Notes: generated by a model not told the origin, from the sequence alone. Positions 1-13,039 are shown, counted from the stretch's first letter. The stretch is DNA of 64,000 bases from Actinocrinis sp035653575 (GCF_035653575.1 NZ_DASRBQ010000181.1:1-64000), one strand, 5' to 3'. A program made the numbers and translations.

Positions 1-31
1 CCGGTCAGCGTCGCCGGTCAGCGGCCGCCGG

Positions 32-1099
32 TCAGGCCAGCTCGAAGTCGCCGAGCGGGTCCGACGCGAGCAGGTGCACGAGCCAGCGCGCCACGCTGGC
101 GTTCGACTCCCCGACACCGGCGAAGCACGGGAAGACCCGCCGCCAGGTCGTCGCCCGCGAGATCGGCGCGATCCGCATCGCAAGGTCGGCCGCGCGCTCC
201 AGTTCGGCCAGGCGGTACCCGTCCCCAAGCCACGGCTCGAGGTAGGCGGCCCGCAGGCGGCCGAGATCGGCCGCGCCGAAATGCGCCCTCGCCGCGCGCA
301 AGACCACCAGCAGGGTGCTGAAGGGATGGCCGACCGACGCATCGCCCCAATCGAACAACAGCCCCCTGTCGCCGGACCCGAACACATTGTTCGGATGCAG
401 GTCGTTGTGGTCGAGCGAAGCCGCGATGCCGAACGCCTCAAGCTGCGCGCAACGCTCGCGCAGCTCGGGCAGAAAGCCGCGCAACGCCTCGAATCGGCCC
501 TCGCCGACCGCCGCCCGCAGCGCTTCGCCCGCAAGCAGCGTCTCCAGCCGCCCGGGCAGCGTCGTCGGCCGCAGATCCGGCACGCAGAGCGCGAGCAGTT
601 CGTCGGTACGCGCCGAAAGGTCCCGTTGAAGGCGCGCGTACCGCTGGAGCACCGGGATCAGATGCGCCGGATCCGGGTCGCGATCGAGCAGCTCGTGCAG
701 GCGCGATCCGGCATCGAAGGCCAGCATCCACGCACGCTCGGTATCGACCGCGAGCACCGGCGGCACCATCCCCGGCGCCCACTGCCCGAGCGCGGCGATG
801 AGTCCCGGCTCGAAGGCCGAGCCCGGCGGATTGGCCTTGAACCACACGGTTCCCTGCGCGCCGACCGGCACCCGGGCCACCACCGACCACATGCGTCCCC
901 GCAGCGCCGGCACGCTGGAGCGCCGCAGTCCCGCAGCCGCCAGCCGCGCGTCGATCCACGCCACCGCCTCGGCCAGCCACTGCGGATCACGCCACGGCGG
1001 CACTCCCGCACCCGGCTCGACCGGCGTGAGATCGACCATATCCATGACCGGGGAAGGGGTTTCGGCACGCGCTGACACGGCGTCATCCTCGCAGCTCAC
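32..1099 (-). CDS. Aminoglycoside phosphotransferase (APH)-family kinase-like protein
   Basis: Predicted 355-aa cytoplasmic protein of the APH/choline-kinase-like fold. Near residue 230 it carries the catalytic-loop motif SLDHNDLHPNNVFG (H-x-D-L-H-x-x-N), followed by LLFDWGDASVGHP, which holds the metal-binding Asp that matches the DFG position. These motifs indicate phosphotransfer to a small-molecule hydroxyl. The substrate cannot be read from the sequence and resistance should not be assumed. The stop lies 31 bases from the window edge. The listed start is a GTG; an ATG at codon 19 (base 1045) is an alternative and no strong ribosome site decides between them. It is divergent from the membrane-protein gene at 1215. 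Confidence 0.72.
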   Translation of the reverse strand: MSCEDDAVSARAETPSPVMDMVDLTPVEPGAGVPPWRDPQWLAEAVAWIDARLAAAGLRRSSVPALRGRMWSVVARVPVGAQGTVWFKANPPGSAFEPGLIAALGQWAPGMVPPVLAVDTERAWMLAFDAGSRLHELLDRDPDPAHLIPVLQRYARLQRDLSARTDELLALCVPDLRPTTLPGRLETLLAGEALRAAVGEGRFEALRGFLPELRERCAQLEAFGIAASLDHNDLHPNNVFGSGDRGLLFDWGDASVGHPFSTLLVVLRAARAHFGAADLGRLRAAYLEPWLGDGYRLAELERAADLAMRIAPISRATTWRRVFPCFAGVGESNASVARWLVHLLASDPLGDFELA

Positions 1100-1214
1100 G
1101 ACCGCGCCGTCGAAGGCATTACCCGGGCGTGCGCAGAAAACCGCGGGCTAGCGCCGCCGCCGCTCGGGTCGGCTCCGGCGAGCGATAGCGCCGTGGCGCA
1201 CCCACAATGGCAGC

Positions 1215-2411
1215 ATGACGGAACGCGACGAGCTCGAAAACGCCACCGAGGCCCGTACCGCAGCCGACGGCGCTCCACACGCTGCCACCACACCCGCCCC
1301 CGAACCCGACACCGACGTGATCCCCGCGGTCGCGGCGGACACTGTTGCAGCGAACACTGTTGTAGCGAACACCGACCCGCAACGTCCCGCCGGCGTCTGG
1401 TACGAGATCAAAGACGCCGTCAGGCCGCGTTCCGCCATCCTCGTCATCGCGACCCTGTGCCTCGGCGTCGGCTTCATCCTTTCCTATGTCGGTGCCCTGC
1501 ATCACCCGACAGCCAAGAACCTGCCGTTCGACGTCGTCGCGCCGGCCACGGTTCAGGGCCAAGCCGTCGCCGGCATTGCCAGCCTGCCCGGCAAGCCGCT
1601 CACCCCGCGACTGATCGCCGACGAGCAGACCGCCCGCTCGCGCGTCGCCGACCGCACCAGCACCGGCGCGCTGATCATCGACCCGACCAGCAACACCGAC
1701 ACCCTCTACGTCGCCTCCGCCGCGAGCCCATCCATCTCCAACGCGGTGACCAGGATCATCCAGAGCGCCGAAGCACAACAGCAGCGCACCGTCACCGTCC
1801 GCGACGTTGTGCCAGTGGCGGCCGCGGACAACGGCGGCCTTTCCTCCTTCTATATGGCCGTCGGCTGGACCGTCACCGGCTATCTGATCGCCTCGATCCT
1901 CGGTGTCAGCGCCGGAACACGCCCCGCGACGCCCACTCGGGCCGTCGTGCGCCTCATCGCCCTCGCCCTGAGCGCCTGCGTGGCCGGCGGCGTCGGCGCC
2001 TGGCTCGTGCAGCACGAACTCGGCGCGCTGCCCGGCAGCTTCTGGCACCTGGCCGTCGTCGGGGCGCTCGTCGTATTCGGCGCGGGCGCGGTCACCATGG
2101 CCTTGCAGGTCGCCCTCGGCGTACTCGGCATCGGCGTCGCCGTGCTGCTGTTCGTGATCCTCGGCAACCCGTCGGCCGGCGGGGCCTACGCCCGCGCGCT
2201 CATCCCGCCGTTCTGGCGCGCGATCGGCGCGTTCTTCCCGCCGGGAGCGGGCACCGACGCCACCCGCTCGGTCGCCTACTTCGGCGGCGCGAACACCGCC
2301 GAACCACTGTTCATCCTCGGCGCATACTGCGTCATCGGCCTGCTCGCCACGCTGGGCCTCGCCTCAGTCCTGCGTCCGAAGCCCGCGACGACGCCAGCGA
2401 CCGCTCAGTAG
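1215..2411 (+). CDS. Multi-pass membrane protein, YhgE/ABC-2-permease-like topology
   Basis: 398 aa. The first 60 or so residues are Ala/Thr/Asp-rich and look disordered. One membrane helix follows (about residues 74-97, SAILVIATLCLGVGFILSYV), then an extracytoplasmic domain of about 110 residues, then five hydrophobic segments to the C terminus. A TM - large outside domain - five TM arrangement is seen in Pip/YhgE-like and ABC-2 permease-like proteins, but I see no decisive family motif and no partner ATPase next to it (the ABC ATPase at 3770 is separated by serB on the other strand). Substrate unknown. The start is the ATG at 1215 with only a weak ribosome site. Confidence 0.6.
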   Translation: MTERDELENATEARTAADGAPHAATTPAPEPDTDVIPAVAADTVAANTVVANTDPQRPAGVWYEIKDAVRPRSAILVIATLCLGVGFILSYVGALHHPTAKNLPFDVVAPATVQGQAVAGIASLPGKPLTPRLIADEQTARSRVADRTSTGALIIDPTSNTDTLYVASAASPSISNAVTRIIQSAEAQQQRTVTVRDVVPVAAADNGGLSSFYMAVGWTVTGYLIASILGVSAGTRPATPTRAVVRLIALALSACVAGGVGAWLVQHELGALPGSFWHLAVVGALVVFGAGAVTMALQVALGVLGIGVAVLLFVILGNPSAGGAYARALIPPFWRAIGAFFPPGAGTDATRSVAYFGGANTAEPLFILGAYCVIGLLATLGLASVLRPKPATTPATAQ

Positions 2412-2438
2412 CGCAGCGGCACGCACGCGCACCGCGCG

Positions 2439-3722
2439 TCAGGCGTCCGGTTCGGCCCCCATGGTCTCCGCGACGCCTGACGCCTCGTCCGCCTCCTCGA
2501 CTTCCTCTCGCGGAATCCCCAGCAGGAAAAGGATCGTGTCGAGGAAGGGGACGTTCACGGCCGTGTCTGCCGCCTCACGCACCAACGGTTTGGCATTGAA
2601 CGCGACACCGAGACCGGCCGCCGCCAGCATGTCCAGATCGTTCGCCCCGTCGCCGATCGCCACGGTCTCCGACAGCGGCACCCCGGCCGTCGCGGCGAAC
2701 CGGCGCAGCGCCGCCGCCTTACCCGGCCGGTCGACTACGTCACCCACCACGCGGCCGGTCAGCCGGCCCTCCGCGACTTCCAGCGTGTTGGCCGCCGCGA
2801 AGTCCAGCCCGAGCTGGCCGACAAGCGTGTCGGTGATCTGAGTGAAGCCACCGGAGACAATCCCGACCTGGTAACCGAGCCGCTTGAGCGTACGCACCAA
2901 TGTCTTAGCGCCCGGCGTGTAGCGCACCTCCGCGCGCACCTTATCGAACACTGTCTCGGGCAGGCCTTCCAGCAGCGCCACCCGAGCGCGCAGGGACGCG
3001 GTGAAGTCCAGCTCGCCGCGCATCGCGGCCGCGGTCACCCGCTCGACCTGCTCCAGGCAGCCCGCGTGCCGGGCCAGCAGCTCGATCACCTCGTCCTGGA
3101 TCAGCGTCGAGTCGACGTCCATCACCACCAGGTGCTTGGCCCGCCGCGCCAGCCCCGAGCGCTGCACCGCGATGTCCACCCCGGCCCCGGCGGCAGCCGT
3201 CGTCAAAACGCCGCGCAGCTGCGCCGGATCCACGCCCGACACGTCCAGCTCGATCGCGGTGACCGGGTACTTCGCCAGGCGCACGATCCGGTCGATGTTG
3301 CCCTGCGCCTCGGCGATCCGCCCGGCCACCATCCCCATCGCCCCGGCGGTCAGCGGCGACCCGAGCACGGTCACCCGGCTGCGCCCGGCCCGGCGCCTGC
3401 GGTTGTCGCCGCGCCCCTCGGTGATCTCCACGTCGAGCTTCCACGCCGCCGCCCACCGGTGCAGCATGATCCGGAACTCGGTCTGGTCCCGCGGGGCCGT
3501 CACCAGCACACCGAGGACCAGCCGACCGCGCAGCACTATCTGCTCGACGTCCGCGACCTGCGCGGCGTACCCGGTGCGCGCCTCGAACTCGGTGATCTGT
3601 TCGAACAGCGCGGCGGTCACCCCGGGCCGGTCCGCCCCGAACACCGTGACCAGCAGCGTCGGCGCGTCGTCCGAGAGGCCCAGAGGGCGCCCGTCCGGCG
3701 CCCCGACGATCTCCGATTGCAT
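2439..3722 (-). CDS. serB: Phosphoserine phosphatase SerB
   Basis: 427 aa. Performs the last step of serine synthesis, phosphoserine to serine plus phosphate, in the cytoplasm. The C-terminal half is a HAD-superfamily domain: motif I VVMDVDSTLIQDEVIELLA (nucleophile and acid Asp in DVDST), motif II GIVSGGF, and motif III/IV AIGDGANDLDMLAAAGLGVAFNAKP. The N-terminal 180 or so residues form two ACT-like regions (start PTLLVTVFGADRPGVTAALFE), as in the long actinobacterial SerB proteins, where they probably sense amino acids. The ATG at 3722 opens directly onto the short divergent gap before the ABC ATPase. The C-terminal tail is acidic (EEVEEADEASG). Confidence 0.95.
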   Translation of the reverse strand: MQSEIVGAPDGRPLGLSDDAPTLLVTVFGADRPGVTAALFEQITEFEARTGYAAQVADVEQIVLRGRLVLGVLVTAPRDQTEFRIMLHRWAAAWKLDVEITEGRGDNRRRRAGRSRVTVLGSPLTAGAMGMVAGRIAEAQGNIDRIVRLAKYPVTAIELDVSGVDPAQLRGVLTTAAAGAGVDIAVQRSGLARRAKHLVVMDVDSTLIQDEVIELLARHAGCLEQVERVTAAAMRGELDFTASLRARVALLEGLPETVFDKVRAEVRYTPGAKTLVRTLKRLGYQVGIVSGGFTQITDTLVGQLGLDFAAANTLEVAEGRLTGRVVGDVVDRPGKAAALRRFAATAGVPLSETVAIGDGANDLDMLAAAGLGVAFNAKPLVREAADTAVNVPFLDTILFLLGIPREEVEEADEASGVAETMGAEPDA

Positions 3723-3769
3723 GGCCCCACGCTACCGGCCCGTCATCCGCACCCTATAGGTTTGGCCAC

Positions 3770-4552
3770 ATGACGGACGTGCTCGACCTGGTCGACGTCT
3801 CCCTGGTGCGGGACGGGAAGAAGCTGCTGAGCGGGATCACCTGGCGGGTCGCCGAGGGCGAACGCTGGGTAGTGGTCGGGCCGAACGGGGCCGGCAAGAC
3901 CACCCTGCTGCAGATCGCCGCCGGGAACCTGCACCCGAGCAGCGGCACCGCCACCATCCTCGGCGACACCCTCGGCAAAGTCGACGTCTTCGAGCTGCGC
4001 CCCCGCATCGGCCTGACCTCCGCCGCCGTCGACCAGCGCCTCGGGCGCACCGCCAAGGTCCGCGACACCGTGCTGACCGCAAGCTACGGGCAGCTGGGCC
4101 GGTGGCGCGAGAAATACGACGAGGTCGACACCAGCCGCGCCGACGACCTGCTGGCGTGGTGGGGCATGGAGGGCTTCGCCGACCGCACCTACGGCACGCT
4201 GTCCTCCGGCGAGCGCAAGCGGGTCCTGATCGCCAGGGCCCTGATGACCGACCCCGAGCTGCTGCTGCTCGACGAGCCGGCCGCCGGGCTCGACCTGGCC
4301 GGCCGCGAGGACCTGGTGCGCCGCCTGGCCAACCACGCCGCCGACCCGAACTCCCCGGTGACGATCCTGGTCACCCACCACGTCGAGGAGATCCCGCCCG
4401 GCTTCACGCACGTGCTGATGCTGCGGCAGGGCGGCGTCGTGGCGGCCGGCCCGGTGCCGCTGACCCTCACCGCCGAGAACCTTTCCGCCTGCTTCAACAT
4501 CCCGCTGGCCGTGGAGAGCAGCGGGGGCAGGTACTACGCGCGCGGGCTGTGA
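3770..4552 (+). CDS. ABC transporter ATP-binding protein
   Basis: 260 aa, a single ABC ATPase domain. Walker A is VVGPNGAGKTTLLQIAAG (residues about 35-50), the signature is YGTLSSGERKRVLIARAL, Walker B is LLLLDEPAAGLDLAGRE, and the H-loop is TILVTHHVEEIPPGFTHVL. The EIPPGFTH tail resembles the YlmA/ModF-like group of lone ATPases, and no membrane subunit lies beside it, so it may be soluble or pair with a permease elsewhere. Divergent from serB across a 47-base gap. Substrate unknown. Confidence 0.88.
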   Translation: MTDVLDLVDVSLVRDGKKLLSGITWRVAEGERWVVVGPNGAGKTTLLQIAAGNLHPSSGTATILGDTLGKVDVFELRPRIGLTSAAVDQRLGRTAKVRDTVLTASYGQLGRWREKYDEVDTSRADDLLAWWGMEGFADRTYGTLSSGERKRVLIARALMTDPELLLLDEPAAGLDLAGREDLVRRLANHAADPNSPVTILVTHHVEEIPPGFTHVLMLRQGGVVAAGPVPLTLTAENLSACFNIPLAVESSGGRYYARGL

Positions 4553-4686
4553 CCGCCGCCCGCGCCGTGGGCAGCGGCTTGGCCCGGCCCGCCGAATCAG
4601 CAGACTGAGCTAAGCGGCCGTCTCAGGGCGCTGCAAGCGCTGAAAAACCAGCTACGGACTGCGCAAAGTCGATCGCCGTCAGTACC

Positions 4687-5112
4687 ATGGTCGGCATGGG
4701 CTGGGTGTGGTGGATGGTCACAGCCGTCTTACTGCTGTTGGCCGAGAGTGCGACAGCGACCCTCGCCTGTGTCATGGCGGCCGCGGCCGCTGCGGTGGCC
4801 GCCGTGCTGGCGGCGCTGGGCCTGCCGCTGGCCGGGCAGATCCCGGTTTTCATGGGCGTCAGCGTCGGCCTCATCGTCTTTTTGCGCCCGGCCGTGATGC
4901 GCCATCAGTCGCGTCCGGGACTGCGCACCGGAGTGGCCGCGCTGGTCGGCAGCGACGCCCTGGTCACCAGCCGCGTCGACGCGCACGCCGGCCGGATCAG
5001 GCTCAGCGGCCAGATCTGGACCGCCCGCGCCTACGATCCCGAGGCCGTCTTCGAGCCCGGAGCCGTCGTGCACGTCCTGGAGATCGACGGTGCGACCGCG
5101 CTGGTCATATGA
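4687..5112 (+). CDS. nfeD: NfeD-like membrane protein with a TTA leucine codon
   Basis: 141 aa. Three closely spaced hydrophobic stretches (residues about 5-65) precede a soluble C-terminal OB-fold-like domain (TGVAALVGSDALVTSRVDAH to the end), the architecture of short NfeD proteins. NfeD partners SPFH/stomatin proteins in membrane microdomains, and an SPFH gene follows at 5358, which supports the call. A second in-frame ATG at 4696 is an alternative start. Codon 15 (bases 4729-4731) is TTA, a very rare codon in GC-rich actinomycetes. Confidence 0.82.
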   Translation: MVGMGWVWWMVTAVLLLLAESATATLACVMAAAAAAVAAVLAALGLPLAGQIPVFMGVSVGLIVFLRPAVMRHQSRPGLRTGVAALVGSDALVTSRVDAHAGRIRLSGQIWTARAYDPEAVFEPGAVVHVLEIDGATALVI

Positions 5113-5357
5113 ACTCATCCAGGCTTGCCGGGGCGCACCGTACCCCCAGCGCGCGACGCAGCCGACGCCCGCGCCCCAAGCGGTCATCTTTTCGGCCCGG
5201 CGCGTTAGGGCTGACGGGCTGAAACTTTGGGCATAATCGCAGTATCGTGTGGGCTCGTCAGTACTTTAACTTTTGCAGCTCACCGCATCGTCATATCGCG
5301 GCACGGCAGTGGGGTCGAAACGACTGAGGGCCGTCGCCAAATCCAGGGGAGGCAGGG

Positions 5358-6461
5358 ATGAGCGTGGTCACCGCGATTCTCGTGGTGCTGATCGTGGTGC
5401 TGTCCGTCACCTACTTCCTCTACCGGTCCGTGCAGATCGTCCCGCAGGCCAGCGCCCAGGTCGTCGAGCGCTTCGGCCGCTACCGGCGGACCCTGGAGCC
5501 CGGGCTGCGCTTCCTGGTCCCGGTGGCGGACACCATCCGGGCCACCGTGGACATGCGCGAGCAGGTCGTGCCCTTCCCGCCGCAGGAGGTCATCACCGAG
5601 GACAACCTGCTGGTCTACATCGACTGGGTGGTCTACTACCAGGTCACCGACCCACGCCGGGCCACCTACGAGATCCAGAACTACGTGCAGGCCATCGAGT
5701 ACCTGGTCTCCACGACGCTGCGCAACATCGTCGGCGGCATGGACCTGGAGCGCACCCTCACCAGCCGCGACGAGGTCAACACCGAGCTGCGCGACGCCTT
5801 GGACCAGGCCACCGGGCCCTGGGGCATCCGGGTCAACCGCGTCGAGCTGCGCACCATCCAGCCCAACCGCGACATCACCGAGGCCATGGAGAAGCAGGTG
5901 CGCGCCGAACGCGAACGGCGCGCGACCGTGCTGCAGGCCGAGGGTGTCAAGCAGGCCGAGATCCTGCGCGCCGAGGGCGACCGGCAGTCGATGATCCTCA
6001 AGGCCGAGGGCGAGGCCAAGGCCGCGGAACTGCGCGCCGGCGGCGAGGCCCAGGCGATCAAGAAGGTCTTCGAGGCCATCCACGAGGGCGACGCCGACTC
6101 CAAGCTGCTCAGCTACCAGTACCTGCAGATGCTGCCGAAGCTCGCCGAGGGCGAGGCGAACAAGGTCTGGATCGTGCCGAGCGAGCTGGGCAAGGCGGTC
6201 GAGGGCATCGGCGGCGCGTTCAGCAAGATCCAGATGCCGGCCAACGGCGAACCCGGCCCCGGCTCCGGCAACGCCGGGGGCAGCGGGGGAGAGGGCGGCG
6301 ACCCGGCCCGCCCGACCGGTCCGCGCCCCTCGGCCGCTCCGGCGGCGCAAGCGGCAGGCAGCGGCGGCCCGGCCCGCGAGCCGTCCGACCGTCCGGCGCA
6401 CACGCCACGGCCCCGCCGTCTGTCACCGGCCGACGTGCTTTACGGCGCCGAGGACGAATAG
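5358..6461 (+). CDS. SPFH/Band 7 (stomatin, QmcA-like) membrane protein
   Basis: 367 aa. One N-terminal membrane anchor (TAILVVLIVVLSVTYFLYR) leads into an SPFH domain beginning SAQVVERFGRYRRTLEPGL, with the typical VDMREQVVPFPPQEVITEDN segment. A charged coiled-coil region follows (AMEKQVRAERERRATVLQAE, residues about 175-240), rich in repeated AEG units. The last 90 residues are Gly/Pro/Ala-rich and probably disordered. Likely forms oligomeric membrane scaffolds with the NfeD protein encoded 245 bases upstream. A GGAGGCAG ribosome site precedes the ATG. Confidence 0.9.
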   Translation: MSVVTAILVVLIVVLSVTYFLYRSVQIVPQASAQVVERFGRYRRTLEPGLRFLVPVADTIRATVDMREQVVPFPPQEVITEDNLLVYIDWVVYYQVTDPRRATYEIQNYVQAIEYLVSTTLRNIVGGMDLERTLTSRDEVNTELRDALDQATGPWGIRVNRVELRTIQPNRDITEAMEKQVRAERERRATVLQAEGVKQAEILRAEGDRQSMILKAEGEAKAAELRAGGEAQAIKKVFEAIHEGDADSKLLSYQYLQMLPKLAEGEANKVWIVPSELGKAVEGIGGAFSKIQMPANGEPGPGSGNAGGSGGEGGDPARPTGPRPSAAPAAQAAGSGGPAREPSDRPAHTPRPRRLSPADVLYGAEDE

Positions 6462-6504
6462 GCGACGAGCGTCCACCGACTTCGTACGACGCGGTAAGCC
6501 GGGA

Positions 6505-6524
6505 CGTGTGTCTAGGGACACACG
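6505..6524. promoter_or_regulatory. Inverted repeat flanked by direct repeats, operator candidate
   Basis: CGTGTGTC and its perfect complement GACACACG are separated by TAGG. The octamer GCGGTAAG occurs on both sides, at 6491-6498 and 6524-6531. The element lies in the gap between the SPFH gene and the TauE-like gene, about 55 bases before the latter's start. It has no U-run, and an 8-bp stem with a 4-base loop could also act as a weak terminator. The operator role is inferred. Confidence 0.35.
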
Positions 6525-6578
6525 CGGTAAGGGGCACGTCTCGGCCGACCGCTAGACGCACCCCGGTACGCTGATCGC

Positions 6579-7364
6579 GTGACGCATGGGATTGGCGAGG
6601 CGGCCGCGCTGCTCGGCGCCGGGCTGGCGGCCGGGACGATCAACACCGTCGTCGGCTCCGGCACGCTGATCACCTTCCCGACCCTGCTCGCGTTCGGCTA
6701 CTCGCCGGTGCTGGCCAACGTCACCAACACCGTGGGCCTGGTGCCCGGCGTGATCAGCGGAGTGCACGGCTATCGCAGGGAACTGCGAGGGCAGCGCGCC
6801 AGGCTGCTGCTGCTCGGCAGCGCCTCCCTGCTCGGCGGCGTCACGGGCGCGATCCTGCTGCTCACCCTGCCGGCCGGGGCCTTCAAAGCGATCGTCCCCG
6901 CGCTGATTCTGATCGCGCTCGCGCTCGTGATCGCGCAGCCGGCGCTCGCCGGGTGGGTCGCCCGCCGCCAGGCCGCCCGAGGCGGTCGGGGCGAGGCCGG
7001 GCGCGCGAACGCCGCCGGCGGCCCGGTGCTCTGGACACTGGTCTTCGGCACCGGCGTCTACGGCGGCTACTTCGGCGCGGCGCAGGGCGTGATCCTCATC
7101 GGCCTGCTCGGCATCGCGTTCACCGACACCCTCCAGCGCCTCAACGCCGCGAAAAACGTGCTGGCCGCGCTGGTCAACGGGGTCGCGGCGGTCATCTTCA
7201 TCGCCTCCACGCACATCGCCTGGGGCGCCGCAGGGCTGATCGCCGCGGGCTCCATCCTCGGCGGGCAGCTCGGCGCGCGCATCGGCCGCAAGCTCCCGCC
7301 GACGGCGCTGCGCGTCGTGATCGTCTGCGTCGGGATCGTCGCGCTCGTCAAGCTGCTCGCCTGA
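6579..7364 (+). CDS. TauE/SafE-family membrane exporter
   Basis: 261 aa with about seven to eight hydrophobic segments. The N terminus has the family pattern GLAAGTINTVVGSGTLITFPTLLAFG (small residues around G-S-G), followed by PVLANVTNTVGLVPG; a similar pattern returns in the second half (GTGVYGGYFGAAQGVILIGLL). This two-repeat layout is typical of TauE/SafE anion or organosulfonate exporters. Substrate unknown. The start is GTG at 6579. It ends just before a strong hairpin that separates it from the convergent AhpD-like gene. Confidence 0.85.
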   Translation: MTHGIGEAAALLGAGLAAGTINTVVGSGTLITFPTLLAFGYSPVLANVTNTVGLVPGVISGVHGYRRELRGQRARLLLLGSASLLGGVTGAILLLTLPAGAFKAIVPALILIALALVIAQPALAGWVARRQAARGGRGEAGRANAAGGPVLWTLVFGTGVYGGYFGAAQGVILIGLLGIAFTDTLQRLNAAKNVLAALVNGVAAVIFIASTHIAWGAAGLIAAGSILGGQLGARIGRKLPPTALRVVIVCVGIVALVKLLA

Positions 7365-7370
7365 CGCGGC

Positions 7371-7408
7371 GCGGGGCTGCCGGCGCCCTCGCACGCCGAC
7401 AGCCCCGC
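7371..7408. terminator. Bidirectional hairpin terminator
   Basis: The 15-base arms at 7371-7385 and 7394-7408 pair with one mismatch around an 8-base loop. It sits between the convergent stops of the TauE-like gene and the AhpD-like gene. There is no T-run, as is usual for actinobacterial terminators. Confidence 0.65.
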
Positions 7409-7449
7409 AGCCGGGATCGAGCCGGGCCCTGCGGCTCGAGCCGTGCGAC

Positions 7450-7923
7450 TTAGCCGAACATCCCGGGCTGGTAGTCGCCGGCCGGCTGCTGAACGATGAC
7501 GTTCATCCGGTTGTAGGTGTTGATCAGGGCGATCACCGCGACCAGAGCCGAGAGCTGCTCCTCGTCGTAGTGCTTGGCCGCGTTCGCCCACACCTCGTCC
7601 GGCACGCCGCCGGCCGCGTCCGCGATGCGGGTGCCCTGCTCGGCCAGCTCCAGCGCGGCCCGCTCGGCCTCGGTGAAGACCTTCGCCTCGCGCCAGGCCG
7701 CCACCATGTTCAGCCGCAGCGGGTCCTCGCCGGCCGCGATCGCGTCCTTGTAGTGCATGTCGGTGCAGAACCCGCAGCCGTTGATCTGGCTGGCCCGCAG
7801 CTTCACCAGTTCCTGCGTGGCCATCGGCAGCGACGAGTCCGAGAGCACCTTCCCGACCGAGTTCAGGTACTTGATGACCTTGCCGAGCAGCGGGTTGTTC
7901 TGGGTGTTCAGACGGGCTTCCAT
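7450..7923 (-). CDS. Carboxymuconolactone decarboxylase/AhpD-like peroxidase
   Basis: 157 aa, the usual length of the AhpD-like group. The motif INGCGFCTDMHYKDA carries the CxxC pair and following His of alkylhydroperoxidase-type CMD proteins, in which the two Cys form the redox centre. Probably cytoplasmic and involved in peroxide reduction. A ribosome site AAGGAGCTC lies just upstream of the ATG at 7923. No redox partner gene is adjacent. Confidence 0.9.
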   Translation of the reverse strand: MEARLNTQNNPLLGKVIKYLNSVGKVLSDSSLPMATQELVKLRASQINGCGFCTDMHYKDAIAAGEDPLRLNMVAAWREAKVFTEAERAALELAEQGTRIADAAGGVPDEVWANAAKHYDEEQLSALVAVIALINTYNRMNVIVQQPAGDYQPGMFG

Positions 7924-8036
7924 GAGGAGCTCCTTAGCCGTTCCCGTTGGTTACACACCCTTGACGGAACGACTCGGCGGAACGTGACAGCGAGAAATGT
8001 GACGTAGGTCTCGCAGCGCGCAGACCCGTCGGCGAC

Positions 8037-8801
8037 CTAGATCCGCGCGGTCCAGTACACGTCCGTCACGTACGGGATCTCGATCCGGTCGCCGCGGCTT
8101 TCCTCGTGCCGGTCGAGCACCGCCTCCAGCTCGTGGCGCACCTGCGCGCGGCTGTGTGCGTCCAGGGTGCTGATGACGCTGGAGGTGAGCGCCTGCCCGA
8201 GCACGCCCTCACGGTCCGTCACATAGGGATTCGGCACATGCTGCGCGGCCAGCGGCGACCAGCCCGGCAGGTCGTCGAAGAACCGGCGCCACCGGCCGTC
8301 CCGGTGTCCCGGAACCGCCTCGGTGCGCCACTGCCGGTAGATCTTCGAGTACTCGGCCACCCACGGCACTGTCTCGTCCAGCGTGTTCCACACCAGCCCG
8401 AGCCGCCCGTGCCGGTGCGTGATCCGCTCCACCTCGGCCAGCGCCGCCTTCGGATCGAACCAGTGCCAGGCCTGCGCCGCCACCACGGCGTCCATCGAGC
8501 CGTCCGGAAGGCCGGTCGCCTCAGCCAGCCCGTCCACCACCTCGACCTGGGGCAGCAGCTCGGCCAACCGGTCCCGCATCGCCGCCACCGGCTCCAGCGC
8601 GACCACCCGCGCCCCGGTCAGCGCCAGCAGCCGGGTGAACTTCCCGGTGCCCGCGCCCACCTCGGCGACGCACCGGCCGGCGCGCAGGTCGAGAGCGTCG
8701 GCGAGCACGGCCAGGGACCGCGTCGGATACGAAGGGCGGACGCGCTCATAGTCCGCGGCGGCGCGCTGATAGCCGAGTTCTGCGGCGTGGTGGATAGCCA
8801 C
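8037..8801 (-). CDS. SAM-dependent methyltransferase (class I)
   Basis: 254 aa. Motif I is VAEVGAGTGKFTRLLALTG (residues about 42-60), followed by the acidic post-I region ARVVALEPVAAMRDRLAELL and a motif II/III region with GLPDGSMDAVVAAQAWHWFD. The AQAWHWFD signature is typical of the Methyltransf_11 group found widely in actinobacteria. Substrate unknown. The N terminus (YQRAAADYERVRPSYP) also fits that family. Transcribed away from the cobalamin operon; the 245-base gap up to cobN holds no obvious riboswitch. Confidence 0.87.
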   Translation of the reverse strand: MAIHHAAELGYQRAAADYERVRPSYPTRSLAVLADALDLRAGRCVAEVGAGTGKFTRLLALTGARVVALEPVAAMRDRLAELLPQVEVVDGLAEATGLPDGSMDAVVAAQAWHWFDPKAALAEVERITHRHGRLGLVWNTLDETVPWVAEYSKIYRQWRTEAVPGHRDGRWRRFFDDLPGWSPLAAQHVPNPYVTDREGVLGQALTSSVISTLDAHSRAQVRHELEAVLDRHEESRGDRIEIPYVTDVYWTARI

Positions 8802-9046
8802 AGTGCGAACCTAACACCAACGATCATGCTTTGACCGTATTGGCTGGTGACCAGGTGGCGACCGAAAGGTGACGATCGGATAACGACACCGGGGCGATAG
8901 GCTGGCGCTCCGCCGCGCGGCGGCCCGGTGACCCGGTCCACGGCACCGGATCGGCGCCGCGACGGCCCGGGGTCCATCGCCGAGCGCATCAGGCCCCTGA
9001 TCCGAGCGGCACTCGACGCATCGACGCGAAAGGCAGCGCCCGCACA

Positions 9047-12967
<3,921 letters not shown>

Positions 12968-13039
12968 CCGGCCGCGGCCCTTCCCGCGCCGGGCGTGGCC
13001 GCGACAACGGCCGCTCATCGTCCGGCTATGCTCTAGGCG

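Noticed and set aside
1..36. CCGGTCAG repeated three times at the window edge
   Set aside because: Short and imperfectly spaced at the end of a gene; too little sequence to interpret.
8802..9046. Cobalamin riboswitch in the cobN leader
   Set aside because: No CCGCCACTG box or partner segments on the + strand; only scattered GGTGAC words.
13027..13032. TATGCT as -10 box of a promoter ahead of the B12 riboswitch
   Set aside because: No -35 at acceptable spacing; the closest GACA match is 20 bases away.
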